64,000 nucleotides of DNA from Bowmanella denitrificans. Lineage in GTDB: Bacteria; Pseudomonadota; Gammaproteobacteria; Enterobacterales; Alteromonadaceae. Location: contig NZ_BAAAEI010000010.1 in the NCBI RefSeq assembly GCF_039522935.1, positions 124,001 through 188,000 on the forward strand, in the 5' to 3' direction. Below are positions 33,993-43,485 of the stretch, piece after piece (the first letter of the stretch is position 1; the number at the start of each line of letters is the position of its first letter). Made by a program: the position numbers and the translations under genes. A model generated the notes under the pieces. The model did no database searches, was not told the origin of the DNA, and saw only the letters and a list, made by a program, of their open reading frames with translations.

Positions 33993-34845
33993 CCTTTTTC
34001 GGCAGGCTTACTTTTAATTGGATTAGACGTCGTTTGTCCGCATTGGTAACACGAAACTCAATACCATTTATTTCTACAAACTCGTCACGCATGGGCATAT
34101 GGCCAAACGCACGTAGCACAATACCGCCAATAGTATCGGCTTCTTCTTCGTCAAAGCCGGTATTGAAGTAGTCGTTGAAATCCTCAACCGAGGTCAGCGC
34201 CTTGACCGAGAAAGTACATTTGTTTAATGGGCGAATGTCGTCGGTTTCGTTTTCTTCAACGTCATGTTCGTCTTCGATTTCGCCAACAATCAGTTCAAGA
34301 ATATCTTCAATGGTGGCAAGACCAGACACACCGCCGTACTCATCCACCACAATGGCCATATGGTAACGTTCCTGGCGAAATTCGCGCAGCAACACATCCA
34401 CGCGCTTACTTTCCGGCACGATAATCGCCGGGCGCAGAATATCCTTAAGCTTGAATTCTTTCTCGGGATTAAAACCGTATTCAAGCAAATCCTTGGCCAG
34501 CAGAATACCTTCGATATGGTCTTTGTCTTCGTTGATAACGGGGAAGCGAGAATGGGCTGATTCCAACACCACTGGCAGGAATTCCGCCACAGTTTGATCA
34601 ATGCCGATAGTGACGATCTGTGCTCTTGGGATCATAATGTCCCGCACCCGCATCTCACTGATTTCCAGCACCCCTTCGATCATATCGCGGGTGGCGTTGT
34701 CTATTACGTCACGTTGCTGGGCTTCGTTGATAACTTCAACCAACTGATCCCTGTTTTGCGGTTCTCCCGACAGGCTCTGGACTATTTTTTCCAACCAGCC
34801 TTTATTGGAAGAACCGTTGCTAGAGTGGGGACTGTCGTCGCTCAT
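33967..34845 (-). CDS. corC: CorC/YbeX CBS-domain protein
   Basis: A 292-residue cytoplasmic protein with two CBS domains (about 65-125 and 130-190, including RVRDIMIPRAQ and ESAHSRFPVI) and a C-terminal CorC/HlyC domain. It is linked to magnesium/cobalt efflux and, in E. coli, to ribosome maintenance with YbeY and YbeZ. The start at 34845 matches the E. coli N-terminus (MSDDSPHSS); a start three codons earlier exists. It lies in the lnt operon, overlapping lnt. Confidence 0.95.
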   Translation of the reverse strand: MSDDSPHSSNGSSNKGWLEKIVQSLSGEPQNRDQLVEVINEAQQRDVIDNATRDMIEGVLEISEMRVRDIMIPRAQIVTIGIDQTVAEFLPVVLESAHSRFPVINEDKDHIEGILLAKDLLEYGFNPEKEFKLKDILRPAIIVPESKRVDVLLREFRQERYHMAIVVDEYGGVSGLATIEDILELIVGEIEDEHDVEENETDDIRPLNKCTFSVKALTSVEDFNDYFNTGFDEEEADTIGGIVLRAFGHMPMRDEFVEINGIEFRVTNADKRRLIQLKVSLPKKDDAEEQGG

Positions 34846-34877
34846 AGGCTCCAATCTTGTATTTCAATGAGGGGCTA

Positions 34878-35339
34878 TCATTCCCGATCCTGGTAAGGAT
34901 CGTCAATGCTTAATTTGGCCAGGATGCGGATTTCTAAACTTTCCATCTCCTCGGCGTCAATGTCCTCTATATGGTCATACCCCAGCAAATGCAAGGCGCC
35001 ATGAATGCACATATGTGCCCAATGATGCAAAAGAGGCTTGTGTTGCTCTGCGGCTTCCCGGCTGACCACGCCAGCACAAATCACCAGATCGCCCAGCAAA
35101 TCCAGCTCCATACCCGGAGGGGCTTCAAAAGGAAAAGACAACACATTGGTAGCGTAATCCTTGCCGCGGTACTGGTGATTCAGCTCGCGACTTTCCACTT
35201 CGTCCACCAGACGGACAGTGATCTCGCCTTGTTCCAGTTTGACTTCATTGAGCACCGCATCCAACCATGCCTGAATCAGGTGCTCGGGCGGCAGATCTTG
35301 TGCGTCACTGGCAATTTGCAGGTCTAATTGGGCGCTCAC
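34878..35339 (-). CDS. ybeY: endoribonuclease YbeY
   Basis: A 153-residue single-metal RNase involved in 16S rRNA 3'-end maturation and ribosome quality control. The zinc motif HGALHLLGYDH is at about 114-124, with the usual RGKDYATNVLSFPF segment before it. Its start overlaps ybeZ by 4 bases, and corC follows 33 bases later, so the three are co-expressed. Confidence 0.96.
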   Translation of the reverse strand: MSAQLDLQIASDAQDLPPEHLIQAWLDAVLNEVKLEQGEITVRLVDEVESRELNHQYRGKDYATNVLSFPFEAPPGMELDLLGDLVICAGVVSREAAEQHKPLLHHWAHMCIHGALHLLGYDHIEDIDAEEMESLEIRILAKLSIDDPYQDRE

Positions 35340-36382
35340 GGCTTATGTTCACCCTTATCTTGCTGGCTGCGCTGTTGCGTTTCGGCACGTTTTAATTCTT
35401 CCTGCTGCCGTTCATGCTCTTCGTACGCCAGTACGATCCGACTGACCACCGGGTGGCGAACCACATCGGTGGCATCAAAGAAGTTAAAGGAAATATCGTT
35501 AACATCCTTTAGCACTTCAATAGCATGACGCAGGCCACTGCGTGCGCCGCGGGGCAGGTCAACCTGGGTGATATCACCGGTAATCACAGCCTTGGAATTA
35601 AAACCAATACGGGTCAGGAACATTTTCATCTGTTCCACCGTGGTATTCTGGCTTTCATCCAGAATGATAAAGGAATCATTCAGGGTGCGGCCGCGCATAT
35701 AGGCTAGTGGCGCGACTTCGATCACATTGCGCTCCAGCAGCTTTTCCACCTTTTCAAAGCCGAGCATTTCAAACAGGGCGTCGTACAGGGGGCGCAGGTA
35801 TGGATCGACCTTTTGCGATAAGTCGCCAGGCAAAAAACCTAGTTTTTCACCGGCTTCCACCGCGGGGCGGGTCAGCAAAATGCGGCGGATTTCCTGTCGC
35901 TCCAGCGCATCAACCGCGCTGGCCACCGCCAGGTAAGTTTTGCCGGTACCGGCCGGGCCAATCCCGAAGCTGATATCGTGATTAACGATATTCTGTACAT
36001 ATTGCGACTGGTGCGGATTACGCGGCTTAATCACGCCGCGTTTGGTCTTAATATGCACTTCTTTGCCGTATTTGCCCGCTTCGGCCTGCTCAATGCATTT
36101 GGCTTCCTGAATGGCCAGATGCACCTTCTGTGCATCCAGATCAGGGATTTGGCCTTTGACCGGCTGGGTTTCAATATACAGGAGTTTCAGCAGCTCCGCG
36201 GTGGCCATGGTTTGCTGTGCCTTGCCCATGACCTTAAACAAATTGTCGCGATAACTGATTTCCACCCCAAGGCGGCGTTCGATTTGCTTGATATTGTCAT
36301 CAAAGGGACCACAGAGGCTGGAAAGGCGCTTGTGGTCGTTGGGTTCCAGTACAAGTTCGTTACTGACCAGTTGATTGGGCAA
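35336..36382 (-). CDS. ybeZ: PhoH-like ATPase YbeZ
   Basis: A 348-residue PhoH-family protein. An N-terminal KH-like segment is followed by a P-loop ATPase domain: Walker A GPAGTGKT near residue 138, Walker B with FIILDESQN, and SGDITQVDLP-type sensor. It works with YbeY in RNA metabolism. It follows miaB after 14 bases, continuing the miaB-ybeZ-ybeY-corC-lnt unit. Confidence 0.95.
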   Translation of the reverse strand: MPNQLVSNELVLEPNDHKRLSSLCGPFDDNIKQIERRLGVEISYRDNLFKVMGKAQQTMATAELLKLLYIETQPVKGQIPDLDAQKVHLAIQEAKCIEQAEAGKYGKEVHIKTKRGVIKPRNPHQSQYVQNIVNHDISFGIGPAGTGKTYLAVASAVDALERQEIRRILLTRPAVEAGEKLGFLPGDLSQKVDPYLRPLYDALFEMLGFEKVEKLLERNVIEVAPLAYMRGRTLNDSFIILDESQNTTVEQMKMFLTRIGFNSKAVITGDITQVDLPRGARSGLRHAIEVLKDVNDISFNFFDATDVVRHPVVSRIVLAYEEHERQQEELKRAETQQRSQQDKGEHKP

Positions 36383-36396
36383 AGATACTCTCCTGC

Positions 36397-37836
36397 TTAA
36401 TGCATACTGATGGGAATATATTGACCGACACCCAGATTGTCGGGCTGTTCGGCCTGTTTCTGAATAATGCTCTGTGGTGCAACACTGACCCGCAGCCCCA
36501 TATCGGCTTCACGGCGCACAACTTCACCACGCAGAGAATTGGCGAATACATCGACAATCTGTACATCAACAAACTCACCAATCATATCGTCGCTGCCAAC
36601 GAAATTGACAACCCGGTTGTTCTCGGTACGACCACACAGCTCACCGGCGTCTTTCCTGGATGGGCCTTCCACCAGAATACGTTGCTCGGTACCTACCATC
36701 TTACGGGCGATGTCCATGGCCTGCTGGTTGATACGTTGCTGCAGCAAATATAAGCGCTGCTTTTTGGTTTCTTCGCTGACATCATCCGGCAAATCTGCCG
36801 CTGGCGTGCCAGGACGTGCACTGTAGATAAAGCTGAAACTTAAATCGAAACCTATGGCCTGGATAAGATCCATGGTGGCCTGAAAATCGTCGTCGCTTTC
36901 GCCGGGGAAACCAATGATAAAGTCTGAAGACATACTCAGGTTGGGGCGGATCTTTTTCAGACGGCGGATCCTGGACTTGTATTCCAGTGCCGTATGGCCG
37001 CGCTTCATCAGGGTCAGAATACGGTCTGAGCCACTTTGTACCGGCAGATGCAAATGGTCCACCAATTCAGGAATGCTGGCATAGGCCTCAATAATGTCAT
37101 CGGTGAACTCCACCGGATGCGAGGTGGTATAACGAATACGATCAATGCCGTCTATGGCCGCCACCAGATGCAGTAATTCTGCGAAAGTACAGATACTGCC
37201 GTCATGGTTAACGCCGCGAAAGGCATTCACATTCTGGCCAAGCAGGTTCACTTCACGCACGCCCTGTTCGGCAAGCTGAGCAATTTCATAGATTACATCA
37301 TCGGCCGGGCGGCTGACTTCTTCACCACGGGTATAAGGCACCACACAGAAACTGCAATACTTGGAGCAGCCTTCCATAATGGACACAAAGGCACTGGGGC
37401 CTTCTGCGCGGGGTTCTGGCAAACGGTCAAACTTTTCAATCTCCGGGAAGCTGATGTCCACCACCGGGGAATGGGTGCCTTTGACCTGATTGATCATCTC
37501 CGGCAAACGATGCAGGGTTTGCGGACCAAAGACGATATCGACATAAGGCGCGCGGTCACGAATATGCTCGCCTTCCTGGGAGGCAACACAGCCACCCACG
37601 CCGATAATCAGGTCGGGTTTTTTCTTTTTCAGGGTCTTCCAGCGGCCCAACTGGTGAAACACCTTCTCCTGAGCTTTCTCGCGGATGGAACAGGTATTCA
37701 GCAGAATGACATCGGCATCCTCAGGATTTTCGGTTGCCTGGTAACCATGGGTGGAATCCAACAGGTCGGCCATTTTCTCCGAGTCATACTCGTTCATCTG
37801 GCAGCCCCAGGTTTTGATGAATAGTTTCTTGCTCAT
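36397..37836 (-). CDS. miaB: tRNA-2-methylthio-N6-dimethylallyladenosine synthase MiaB
   Basis: A 479-residue radical-SAM methylthiotransferase that converts i6A37 to ms2i6A37 in tRNAs. The N-terminal UPF0004 domain has the three cluster cysteines (WGCQMNEYDS, NTCSIREKA, GGCVASQ). The radical-SAM motif CSKYCSFC is near residue 157, and the TRAM domain is at the end. It is full length. The upstream terminator at 37863 isolates it from the DMT gene, so it heads the operon that runs to lnt. Confidence 0.97.
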   Translation of the reverse strand: MSKKLFIKTWGCQMNEYDSEKMADLLDSTHGYQATENPEDADVILLNTCSIREKAQEKVFHQLGRWKTLKKKKPDLIIGVGGCVASQEGEHIRDRAPYVDIVFGPQTLHRLPEMINQVKGTHSPVVDISFPEIEKFDRLPEPRAEGPSAFVSIMEGCSKYCSFCVVPYTRGEEVSRPADDVIYEIAQLAEQGVREVNLLGQNVNAFRGVNHDGSICTFAELLHLVAAIDGIDRIRYTTSHPVEFTDDIIEAYASIPELVDHLHLPVQSGSDRILTLMKRGHTALEYKSRIRRLKKIRPNLSMSSDFIIGFPGESDDDFQATMDLIQAIGFDLSFSFIYSARPGTPAADLPDDVSEETKKQRLYLLQQRINQQAMDIARKMVGTEQRILVEGPSRKDAGELCGRTENNRVVNFVGSDDMIGEFVDVQIVDVFANSLRGEVVRREADMGLRVSVAPQSIIQKQAEQPDNLGVGQYIPISMH

Positions 37837-37862
37837 ACTGCTTAAGTAAAACCCTAATAAGT

Positions 37863-37887
37863 AAAAAAGAAAGGCAGTGGGCCTTTC
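37863..37887 (-). terminator. terminator after the DMT transporter gene, upstream of miaB
   Basis: A 7-bp perfect stem (37869-37875 with 37881-37887) followed on the minus strand by six T. Confidence 0.78.
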
Positions 37888-37951
37888 CTTGTTAATTTGG
37901 TCCGTGATGAACCGGGTATTTTACCGCCACTGGCGGCAGGTTGCCAGCTAA

Positions 37952-38803
37952 TCACCACAACCATCGTTGCCGAATGGTCAGATTGGCGGCCCAGATAATC
38001 AATAGGGTGCCTGCCAGTAAGCCTGCAGAGACAGGTTCCTGCCAGAACCAGTAGCCGAGAAAGGCAGCAAACAGCACACTGCTGTAGGTTAACAGGCCAA
38101 TGCGCACCGGCGATGCCAGTTGGAAGGCTTTGGTCATCAGCAACTGACCGATAGCCGCCATCAGCCCCATTAACAATAACCAGGGCCAGGCTGCATCTGG
38201 CATAGGTTGCCAATTGTACAACAAGGGGAACAACGAGACACCGGTGGCCAGGCCGGTAAAATAAAACACGATACGCCCCGATGGTTCAGAGCCTGACATC
38301 TTTCTGATAGTGCATTTAGTGAATGCGACAAAGCAGGCGCAGCACAGCGCCAGTAGTACATAAATATTCCAACCGCCGGATTCGGGGCGCAGCACAAAAG
38401 CGCAGCCAATAAAGCCAAGACCAATGGCCATCAGACTTTTCTGGCTGATACGTTCCTTGAGCCAGAAAAAAGCAATTATAGGTACGATAAACGGGGCAAC
38501 CAACAGGGCCATCATGGCCTGGGCCAGAGGTAAATGAGCCAGCACGTAAAAAAAGCAATACATACCGACTAATCCTGAGGTGGAACGCAGTAAATGCAGA
38601 CCAAATTGCTCGGTCTTCAGTTCCGACAGGCCGACGCGGAACAACCAGGGCATTAAAAATACCAGCGCAAACAAGTTGCGGAAAAACACCAACTGCGATT
38701 GGCTTAAACTGTCACTTAAATATTTGACCAGTGCGCCAACCCCGGCAAATAAGGCTTCGGCCACAATCAGGCACAAGGCCCCGAGCAGCATGGGAGAACG
38801 CAT
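37952..38803 (-). CDS. DMT/EamA-family transporter
   Basis: A 283-residue inner-membrane protein with ten predicted helices in two EamA halves. RNLFALVFLMPWL and a GLLTYSSVLFAAFLGYWFW segment, a pattern seen in RarD/YdcZ-like permeases, are visible. The substrate is unknown. It is a single gene with its own terminator. It resembles the exporter at 22.8 kb only at family level. Confidence 0.9.
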   Translation of the reverse strand: MRSPMLLGALCLIVAEALFAGVGALVKYLSDSLSQSQLVFFRNLFALVFLMPWLFRVGLSELKTEQFGLHLLRSTSGLVGMYCFFYVLAHLPLAQAMMALLVAPFIVPIIAFFWLKERISQKSLMAIGLGFIGCAFVLRPESGGWNIYVLLALCCACFVAFTKCTIRKMSGSEPSGRIVFYFTGLATGVSLFPLLYNWQPMPDAAWPWLLLMGLMAAIGQLLMTKAFQLASPVRIGLLTYSSVLFAAFLGYWFWQEPVSAGLLAGTLLIIWAANLTIRQRWLW

Positions 38804-38889
38804 ACAACACCGTTAGAAGGGAATTCACCGGCTATTCTAACAGAGCTCAGTGCTGGATGCGGCCAACTGTCGTAAATAAATGCGGCGAC

Positions 38890-39174
38890 TTATTGCTGCT
38901 CGGTTTCCTCGGTGGGCAAGGTTCCAGCCAAAGGCGGATTGCTGACCATGGCCTGTACGGCCAAAGCGCCCATCACCTGATCGTCAATATCCTGCTCCAG
39001 ATTGTCATCAATATCCTGTTTTACCAGCAGGTATTGATACTCCATATAGCTGGTGGGTTTATTTAACTGATAGGTAAACACATAGCGAGGAACTTCCTCA
39101 TCCTTATTCAAGGCGGCCAGGCTTGCAGTGCTGACGGTTAAACAGACAATTGCTACTGAAGTGAGTGCTTTCAT
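38890..39174 (-). CDS. small secreted protein, unknown function
   Basis: A 94-residue protein with a clear signal peptide (MKALTSVAIVCLTVSTASLA, cleavage near 20). The mature part is acidic, with a repeated QDIDD/EQDIDDQ word near 53-66. I recognise no family. It lies upstream of and divergent from ubiF. Confidence 0.68.
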   Translation of the reverse strand: MKALTSVAIVCLTVSTASLAALNKDEEVPRYVFTYQLNKPTSYMEYQYLLVKQDIDDNLEQDIDDQVMGALAVQAMVSNPPLAGTLPTEETEQQ

Positions 39175-39375
39175 GTTCGGCTCCGGTTGGTATGACCATT
39201 CGTTATATTTGTAGCTGCTACTGGCAAAAAGGTTGTGGTCAGGATGTAAGCATTTTTGTCAAACGGGCTATTTGGCCTTGCCTTGTTACAAGTCAAAGAA
39301 AAACTGTCAGTGAGCGACGAAACAGGTCGGTTTAACGTGCTATCCTTGTCGGCAAAGAACCATGGAAAAGATGGC

Positions 39376-40536
39376 ATGCAGGATTTTGATATTGTGGTGG
39401 CTGGCGGCAATATGGTGGGGGCAGCACTGGCCCTGGGGTTGACCAGACTGGGTTATAAAGTGGCCGTCCTGGAACCTCATATGCCAGTGCCTTTTGACAG
39501 ACTACAGCAGCCGGATATCCGCGTCTCGGCTATTAGTCTGGCGTCTCAGCGCTTACTGGAACAGTTGGAAGCCTGGCCATATATCCAAGGTATGCGGGTT
39601 TGCCCTTACCGCCGCTTATCTGTATGGGAAGGGCAGGGAAGAACCGACTTCTCGGCCACTGAGCTGGATGTCCCACATCTGGGTCACATTATTGAAAATC
39701 GTATTTTGCAACTGGGTTTACACCAGGCCATGGCTGATAAATCGGTTGTGTGGTTTGAACAGGCACTGCTGTCAGTCAGGCAGGATACAAAGCATGTGCA
39801 ACTGACCCTGACTGACCAAACTGTGCTGCAATGCCAACTGCTAATAGGCGCTGATGGTGCTACATCTAAGGTCAGGACGCAGGCCGGTATCGCCACCCAT
39901 GGCTGGCAATATGCTCAGCAGGCCCTGGCAGTATCGGTAAAAACTCACAGCCCTATGCAGGATATTACCTGGCAGCAGTTTACGCCATCCGGACCCATGG
40001 CATTTCTGCCGTTATTCGACGGTTATGCCTCGCTGGTGTGGTATCACAGTGCTGATGAGGTAAAACGCCTGAAAAGGTTGCCTTTTGAGCAGCTTAAAAC
40101 ACAGATCTGCCAGTCCTTCCCTGATGAGCTGGTGGACTTTAGTGTGATGGAAACCGCCAGTTTCAGCCTGACCCGAATGCATGCCAATCATTATTATCAG
40201 GGCCGTATGGTACTGGCCGGTGATGCTGCCCATACCATTAATCCATTGGCAGGTCAGGGAGTAAACCTGGGATTTAAGGATGTTGCTTGTTTGTTGGAAC
40301 TACTTGGCGACAAACAATGGCTGGACGACAGTAGTAAGCTTGATGGTTTGTTGGGGCGATACCAGCGCAAACGCTACAAAGACAACCTGCTGATGATGAC
40401 GGCGATGGATGGGTTGTATGCGACTTTCAGCAACGCCTTGCCACCCGTTCGTTTGTTACGCAATTTAGGGCTGGGATTGGCCCAGCGTGCCGGGCCCCTG
40501 AAAAAACAGGTGACCCGCTACGCCATGGGGCTTTAA
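39376..40536 (+). CDS. ubiF: ubiquinone C6 hydroxylase UbiF (FAD-dependent)
   Basis: A 386-residue flavoprotein monooxygenase for a late step of ubiquinone synthesis (C6 hydroxylation). The FAD-binding N-terminus is VAGGNMVGAALALG, and the second FAD motif is GDAAHTINPLAGQGVNLGF near 282. Similarity to E. coli UbiF is high across the length, and the position beside the miaB operon is as in E. coli. ATG 39376 begins the conserved region; the open frame extends 40 codons further upstream without support. Confidence 0.95.
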   Translation: MQDFDIVVAGGNMVGAALALGLTRLGYKVAVLEPHMPVPFDRLQQPDIRVSAISLASQRLLEQLEAWPYIQGMRVCPYRRLSVWEGQGRTDFSATELDVPHLGHIIENRILQLGLHQAMADKSVVWFEQALLSVRQDTKHVQLTLTDQTVLQCQLLIGADGATSKVRTQAGIATHGWQYAQQALAVSVKTHSPMQDITWQQFTPSGPMAFLPLFDGYASLVWYHSADEVKRLKRLPFEQLKTQICQSFPDELVDFSVMETASFSLTRMHANHYYQGRMVLAGDAAHTINPLAGQGVNLGFKDVACLLELLGDKQWLDDSSKLDGLLGRYQRKRYKDNLLMMTAMDGLYATFSNALPPVRLLRNLGLGLAQRAGPLKKQVTRYAMGL

Positions 40537-40719
40537 AACCAATAAAAATACCAGCCCCAGGGTATTCAATGCTGGAGTATTCGGAGTGTGGGAAAAGCAA
40601 TCTGGGCCTTAGCGGTATGTTTTAAGCCGAACAATTAAGGCTAATTCATTTAAATACAAGTGCTTATTTACAGGGTAAACTTTGCGTTAATTCATTGCAT
40701 AGGCTCCTGGGAAATCTGC

Positions 40720-41406
40720 ATGTCGGTCAACAACACGGAAGAATTTTATCAACAGTTAGGCCGTAATCTTTCTGATACTATGGCCTATATCAGGCAACAT
40801 CCGGCGTTAATTCTGTCGGTGCTATATCTGTTGGCCAGTACTTGTGGCCTTATGTATATCCATGCTTTATTAGCTCAGTTCGAGGTTGATGGGCTTCAAC
40901 ATATAGAGCTGGCAGACTTCTTTTTAGCCGTGATTGCTAAACCCACCCCAATGGTAGCCTGGCTGTGTATCAGCCTGTTGGTTTATGGCTTCTACATGCT
41001 GGATAAACGACTGCGAGGCCGATGGAGCTGGTATTGCCGTTTTTCTGATATTTCCAGTAAGCCGTTTTTCAAATTCAATCCACTTTTGGTGTTTGTACTG
41101 ATGTTTGGCTTCTTTCTTTATTGGTATGCGATGATCGTAGCCCAGGCCGACAGCGCCAGTATAAAAGAGGGCAAAAGACCTGGCTTTAAGGTCTTTACCC
41201 AATATGCCATAGGCTATCCAAAAGAAATGCCGACCAACCTGATCCTGGATGATGTACAGATTATCGTCTCGACTAGCCGGTATTTATGGCTGTTTGATAA
41301 AAACAATCAGCAGGTGCTGATGCTGCCACATGCCAATGTGGCCAGCATCATGCCTTTATCTGATCAGCCTATCGCACTGCTACCCCAATCAGACATAACT
41401 CACTGA
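40720..41406 (+). CDS. membrane protein, unknown function
   Basis: A 228-residue protein with three hydrophobic helices (about 28-50, 68-92 and 122-143) and a soluble C-terminal part of about 80 residues that looks beta-rich. I do not recognise a family. ATG 40720 with GGGAAA upstream is preferred to the start at 40660. It faces the alanine symporter gene, the two stops being 4 bases apart, with no terminator hairpin seen. Confidence 0.68.
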   Translation: MSVNNTEEFYQQLGRNLSDTMAYIRQHPALILSVLYLLASTCGLMYIHALLAQFEVDGLQHIELADFFLAVIAKPTPMVAWLCISLLVYGFYMLDKRLRGRWSWYCRFSDISSKPFFKFNPLLVFVLMFGFFLYWYAMIVAQADSASIKEGKRPGFKVFTQYAIGYPKEMPTNLILDDVQIIVSTSRYLWLFDKNNQQVLMLPHANVASIMPLSDQPIALLPQSDITH

Positions 41407-41410
41407 TTAT

Positions 41411-42808
41411 CTAGCTTCGCCATTGCTCGGTTTGGCCCTGAATATCACAGTTGCCATGTCGATATTCTGGGGTCTGACCGGCTTTGCGCTGCGCCAGGTA
41501 GTCGCGGCTGACATTCACTATGGTCGGTGTCAGCCACACAATAGCGATGATGTTGATAACGGTCATCAGGCCCAGCGCCATATCTGCCATGGCCCACACC
41601 TGGGGCAATGACGCCATGGAGCCCCACAGGATCATGGCTAGGTAGCCTGCGGTATAAACACTGCGACCGGCTTTGTTATCCAGTTTAAACATATGCAGGT
41701 TACTTTCGCCGTAGGCGTAGTTGGCTACCACCGACGTGAAGGCAAACAAACTGATGGCAGCTGCGACAAAATCATTGCCACCGCCACCTAAATGAAAGGC
41801 CATGGCGTCCTGGGTCATACGAATGCCTTCCATATGCTCGCCCTGAGAGCCGCCAGCTAACAGAATGATCATGGCGGTACAGGTACATAACACCATGGTA
41901 TCCAAAAACACCCCCAGCATCTGCACATAGCCCTGACTGGCGGGGTGGTTGGGATTGGGCGTGGCGCTGGCCGCTGCGTGAGGCACACTACCAGAGCCCG
42001 CTTCATTAGAATACAGACCTCGCTGAATACCGTGCTTAAGGGCCGCGCCAAAGGCCCCACCGGCCGCTTCCTGTAAACCAAAAGCCGAGGTGATGATGTT
42101 ATACAACATGGCTGGTACCTGCTCGATATTCAGCAGGGTGATACCAATGGCGACCAATACATAGCTGATGCCCATAAAAGGCACCATCCATTCGGAGAAA
42201 CGCGCAATGCCGCGCAAGCCGCCAATCACAATCACACCGGCCAGCAGAATAATCACCACACCAGCATTAAGGGTTGGGATCCCATAGGCATGATTCAGTG
42301 CATCAGTAATGGAATTGGCCTGTACGGCACTGAAGATAAAACCATAACCAAGAAATAAACACAGAGAAAAGGCGATGGCCAACCAGCGCTTATTGAGCCC
42401 TTGTTGTATGTAATAGGCCGGACCACCACGGTATTCGCCGTTGGCATCTTTTACTTTGTAGAGCTGACCTAAAAGGCTTTCTGCAAAGCCTGTGGCCATG
42501 CCTAAAAAGGCAATCACCCACATCCAGAATACGGCACCGGCGCCGCCCAGAGAGATGGCCACCGCCACGCCGGCCAAATTACCGGTACCAACCCTGGCAG
42601 ATAAACTGGTGCACAGCGCCTGAAATGAACTGATACCGGCCTTATCATGCTGGCTGCTGCCTTTTAGCAGGCTGAACATATGACGAAACTGGAATATCTG
42701 TACACCACCGAGGCGAACGCTGAACCAAATACCGGCGAGAATTAGCATGGCAATGAGTAGCCAGCCCCAGAGTACGCCGTTAACGGCGGAGACGATGTCG
42801 TGGATCAC
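41411..42808 (-). CDS. alanine/glycine:cation symporter (AGCS family)
   Basis: A 465-residue sodium- or proton-coupled amino-acid symporter of the AGCS/DagA family. Eleven or so membrane helices are visible, with the family motifs SARVGTGNLAGVAVA and NEAGSGSVPHAAA, and an ending with a short polar tail. It imports alanine and/or glycine. The gene is convergent with the membrane protein at 40.7 kb and starts ~100 bases from the tRNA terminator. Confidence 0.94.
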   Translation of the reverse strand: MIHDIVSAVNGVLWGWLLIAMLILAGIWFSVRLGGVQIFQFRHMFSLLKGSSQHDKAGISSFQALCTSLSARVGTGNLAGVAVAISLGGAGAVFWMWVIAFLGMATGFAESLLGQLYKVKDANGEYRGGPAYYIQQGLNKRWLAIAFSLCLFLGYGFIFSAVQANSITDALNHAYGIPTLNAGVVIILLAGVIVIGGLRGIARFSEWMVPFMGISYVLVAIGITLLNIEQVPAMLYNIITSAFGLQEAAGGAFGAALKHGIQRGLYSNEAGSGSVPHAAASATPNPNHPASQGYVQMLGVFLDTMVLCTCTAMIILLAGGSQGEHMEGIRMTQDAMAFHLGGGGNDFVAAAISLFAFTSVVANYAYGESNLHMFKLDNKAGRSVYTAGYLAMILWGSMASLPQVWAMADMALGLMTVINIIAIVWLTPTIVNVSRDYLAQRKAGQTPEYRHGNCDIQGQTEQWRS

Positions 42809-42905
42809 TGTTGCTCTTCATTCTTATTGGACTTCTGGACGCCTATACTGGCGTGATTGCGAACAACTGTCCAGCCGCACGGCTAAGATAAGGGCGATAA
42901 AAAGC

Positions 42906-42931
42906 AAAAAGCCGGTCAGAGACCGGCTTTT
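42906..42931 (-). terminator. terminator of the tRNA operon
   Basis: A 7-bp GC-rich stem (42911-42917 with 42921-42927) extended by A/T pairs, a 3-base loop and a T run on both strands, directly after the last tRNA. Confidence 0.9.
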
Positions 42932-42938
42932 CTTAATA

Positions 42939-43013
42939 TGGCTGGGGTAGCTGGATTTGAACCAACGCATGGCGGGATCAAAACCCGCTGCCTTACCGCT
43001 TGGCGATACCCCA
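42939..43013 (-). tRNA. tRNA-Gln (UUG), second copy
   Basis: A complete cloverleaf with the CCA encoded, 75 bases, anticodon TTG. It is the last gene of a Met-Leu-Gln-Gln operon. Acceptor pair 7-66 is A-T, whereas it is G-C in the other copy. Confidence 0.96.
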
Positions 43014-43040
43014 AAAGGGTCAAAACAATACCGAAGAAAT

Positions 43041-43115
43041 TGGCTGGGGTGGCTGGATTTGAACCAACGCATGGCGGGATCAAAACCCGCTGCCTTACCG
43101 CTTGGCGACACCCCA
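43041..43115 (-). tRNA. tRNA-Gln (UUG), first copy
   Basis: 75 bases with encoded CCA and anticodon TTG. Identical to the other copy apart from the compensated acceptor pair (G7-C66). It is separated from it by 27 bases. Confidence 0.96.
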
Positions 43116-43118
43116 ACA

Positions 43119-43203
43119 TGGTGCGGAAGGAGAGACTCGAACTCTCACGCCGTGAAGCACTGGAACCTAAATCCAGCGTGTCTACCAATTTCACCACTTC
43201 CGC
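43119..43203 (-). tRNA. tRNA-Leu (UAG)
   Basis: 85 bases with a long variable arm and encoded CCA; the anticodon loop gives TAG. It starts 5 bases after the Met tRNA, and the first Gln tRNA follows after 3 bases. Confidence 0.96.
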
Positions 43204-43208
43204 ATTGA

Positions 43209-43285
43209 TGGTGGCTACGGCGGGATTCGAACCTGCGACCCCAGCATTATGAGTGCTGTGCTCTAACCAGCTGAGCTACGTAGCC
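43209..43285 (-). tRNA. tRNA-Met (CAU), elongator
   Basis: 77 bases with encoded CCA and anticodon CAT. It starts GGCTACGTAGCTCAG like E. coli elongator tRNA-Met and has a normal Watson-Crick acceptor stem, so it is not the initiator. First gene of the operon, 29 bases from the -10 box. Confidence 0.96.
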
Positions 43286-43314
43286 ATCTTCGGTACTCGT
43301 CTTGAGTGGCGCGT

Positions 43315-43343
43315 ATTATGCTGATCCTCTTTTGGAGCGTCAA
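43315..43343 (-). promoter_or_regulatory. strong sigma-70 promoter of the tRNA operon
   Basis: On the minus strand TTGACG (43338-43343) and CATAAT (43315-43320) are 17 bases apart, followed by a GC-rich discriminator (ACGCGCC), as is usual for stringently controlled stable-RNA promoters. Confidence 0.82.
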
Positions 43344-43485
43344 CCCCTTTTTTGACAGCTTTGTGTCAAGTGCTCAGTATCTGTTCACTGCGGCGTAAAT
43401 TCTCCGCAGTTGGGTGAAAATATCCGCGAAATCGACGTTAGTTTGACAAAGTGATTGAAGGTATTGGGATTATCAGCAAAACAAA

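Noticed and set aside
42938..43252. Open frames over the tRNA cluster on both strands
   Set aside because: They run through tRNA genes and repeat because the two Gln tRNAs are nearly identical; not coding.
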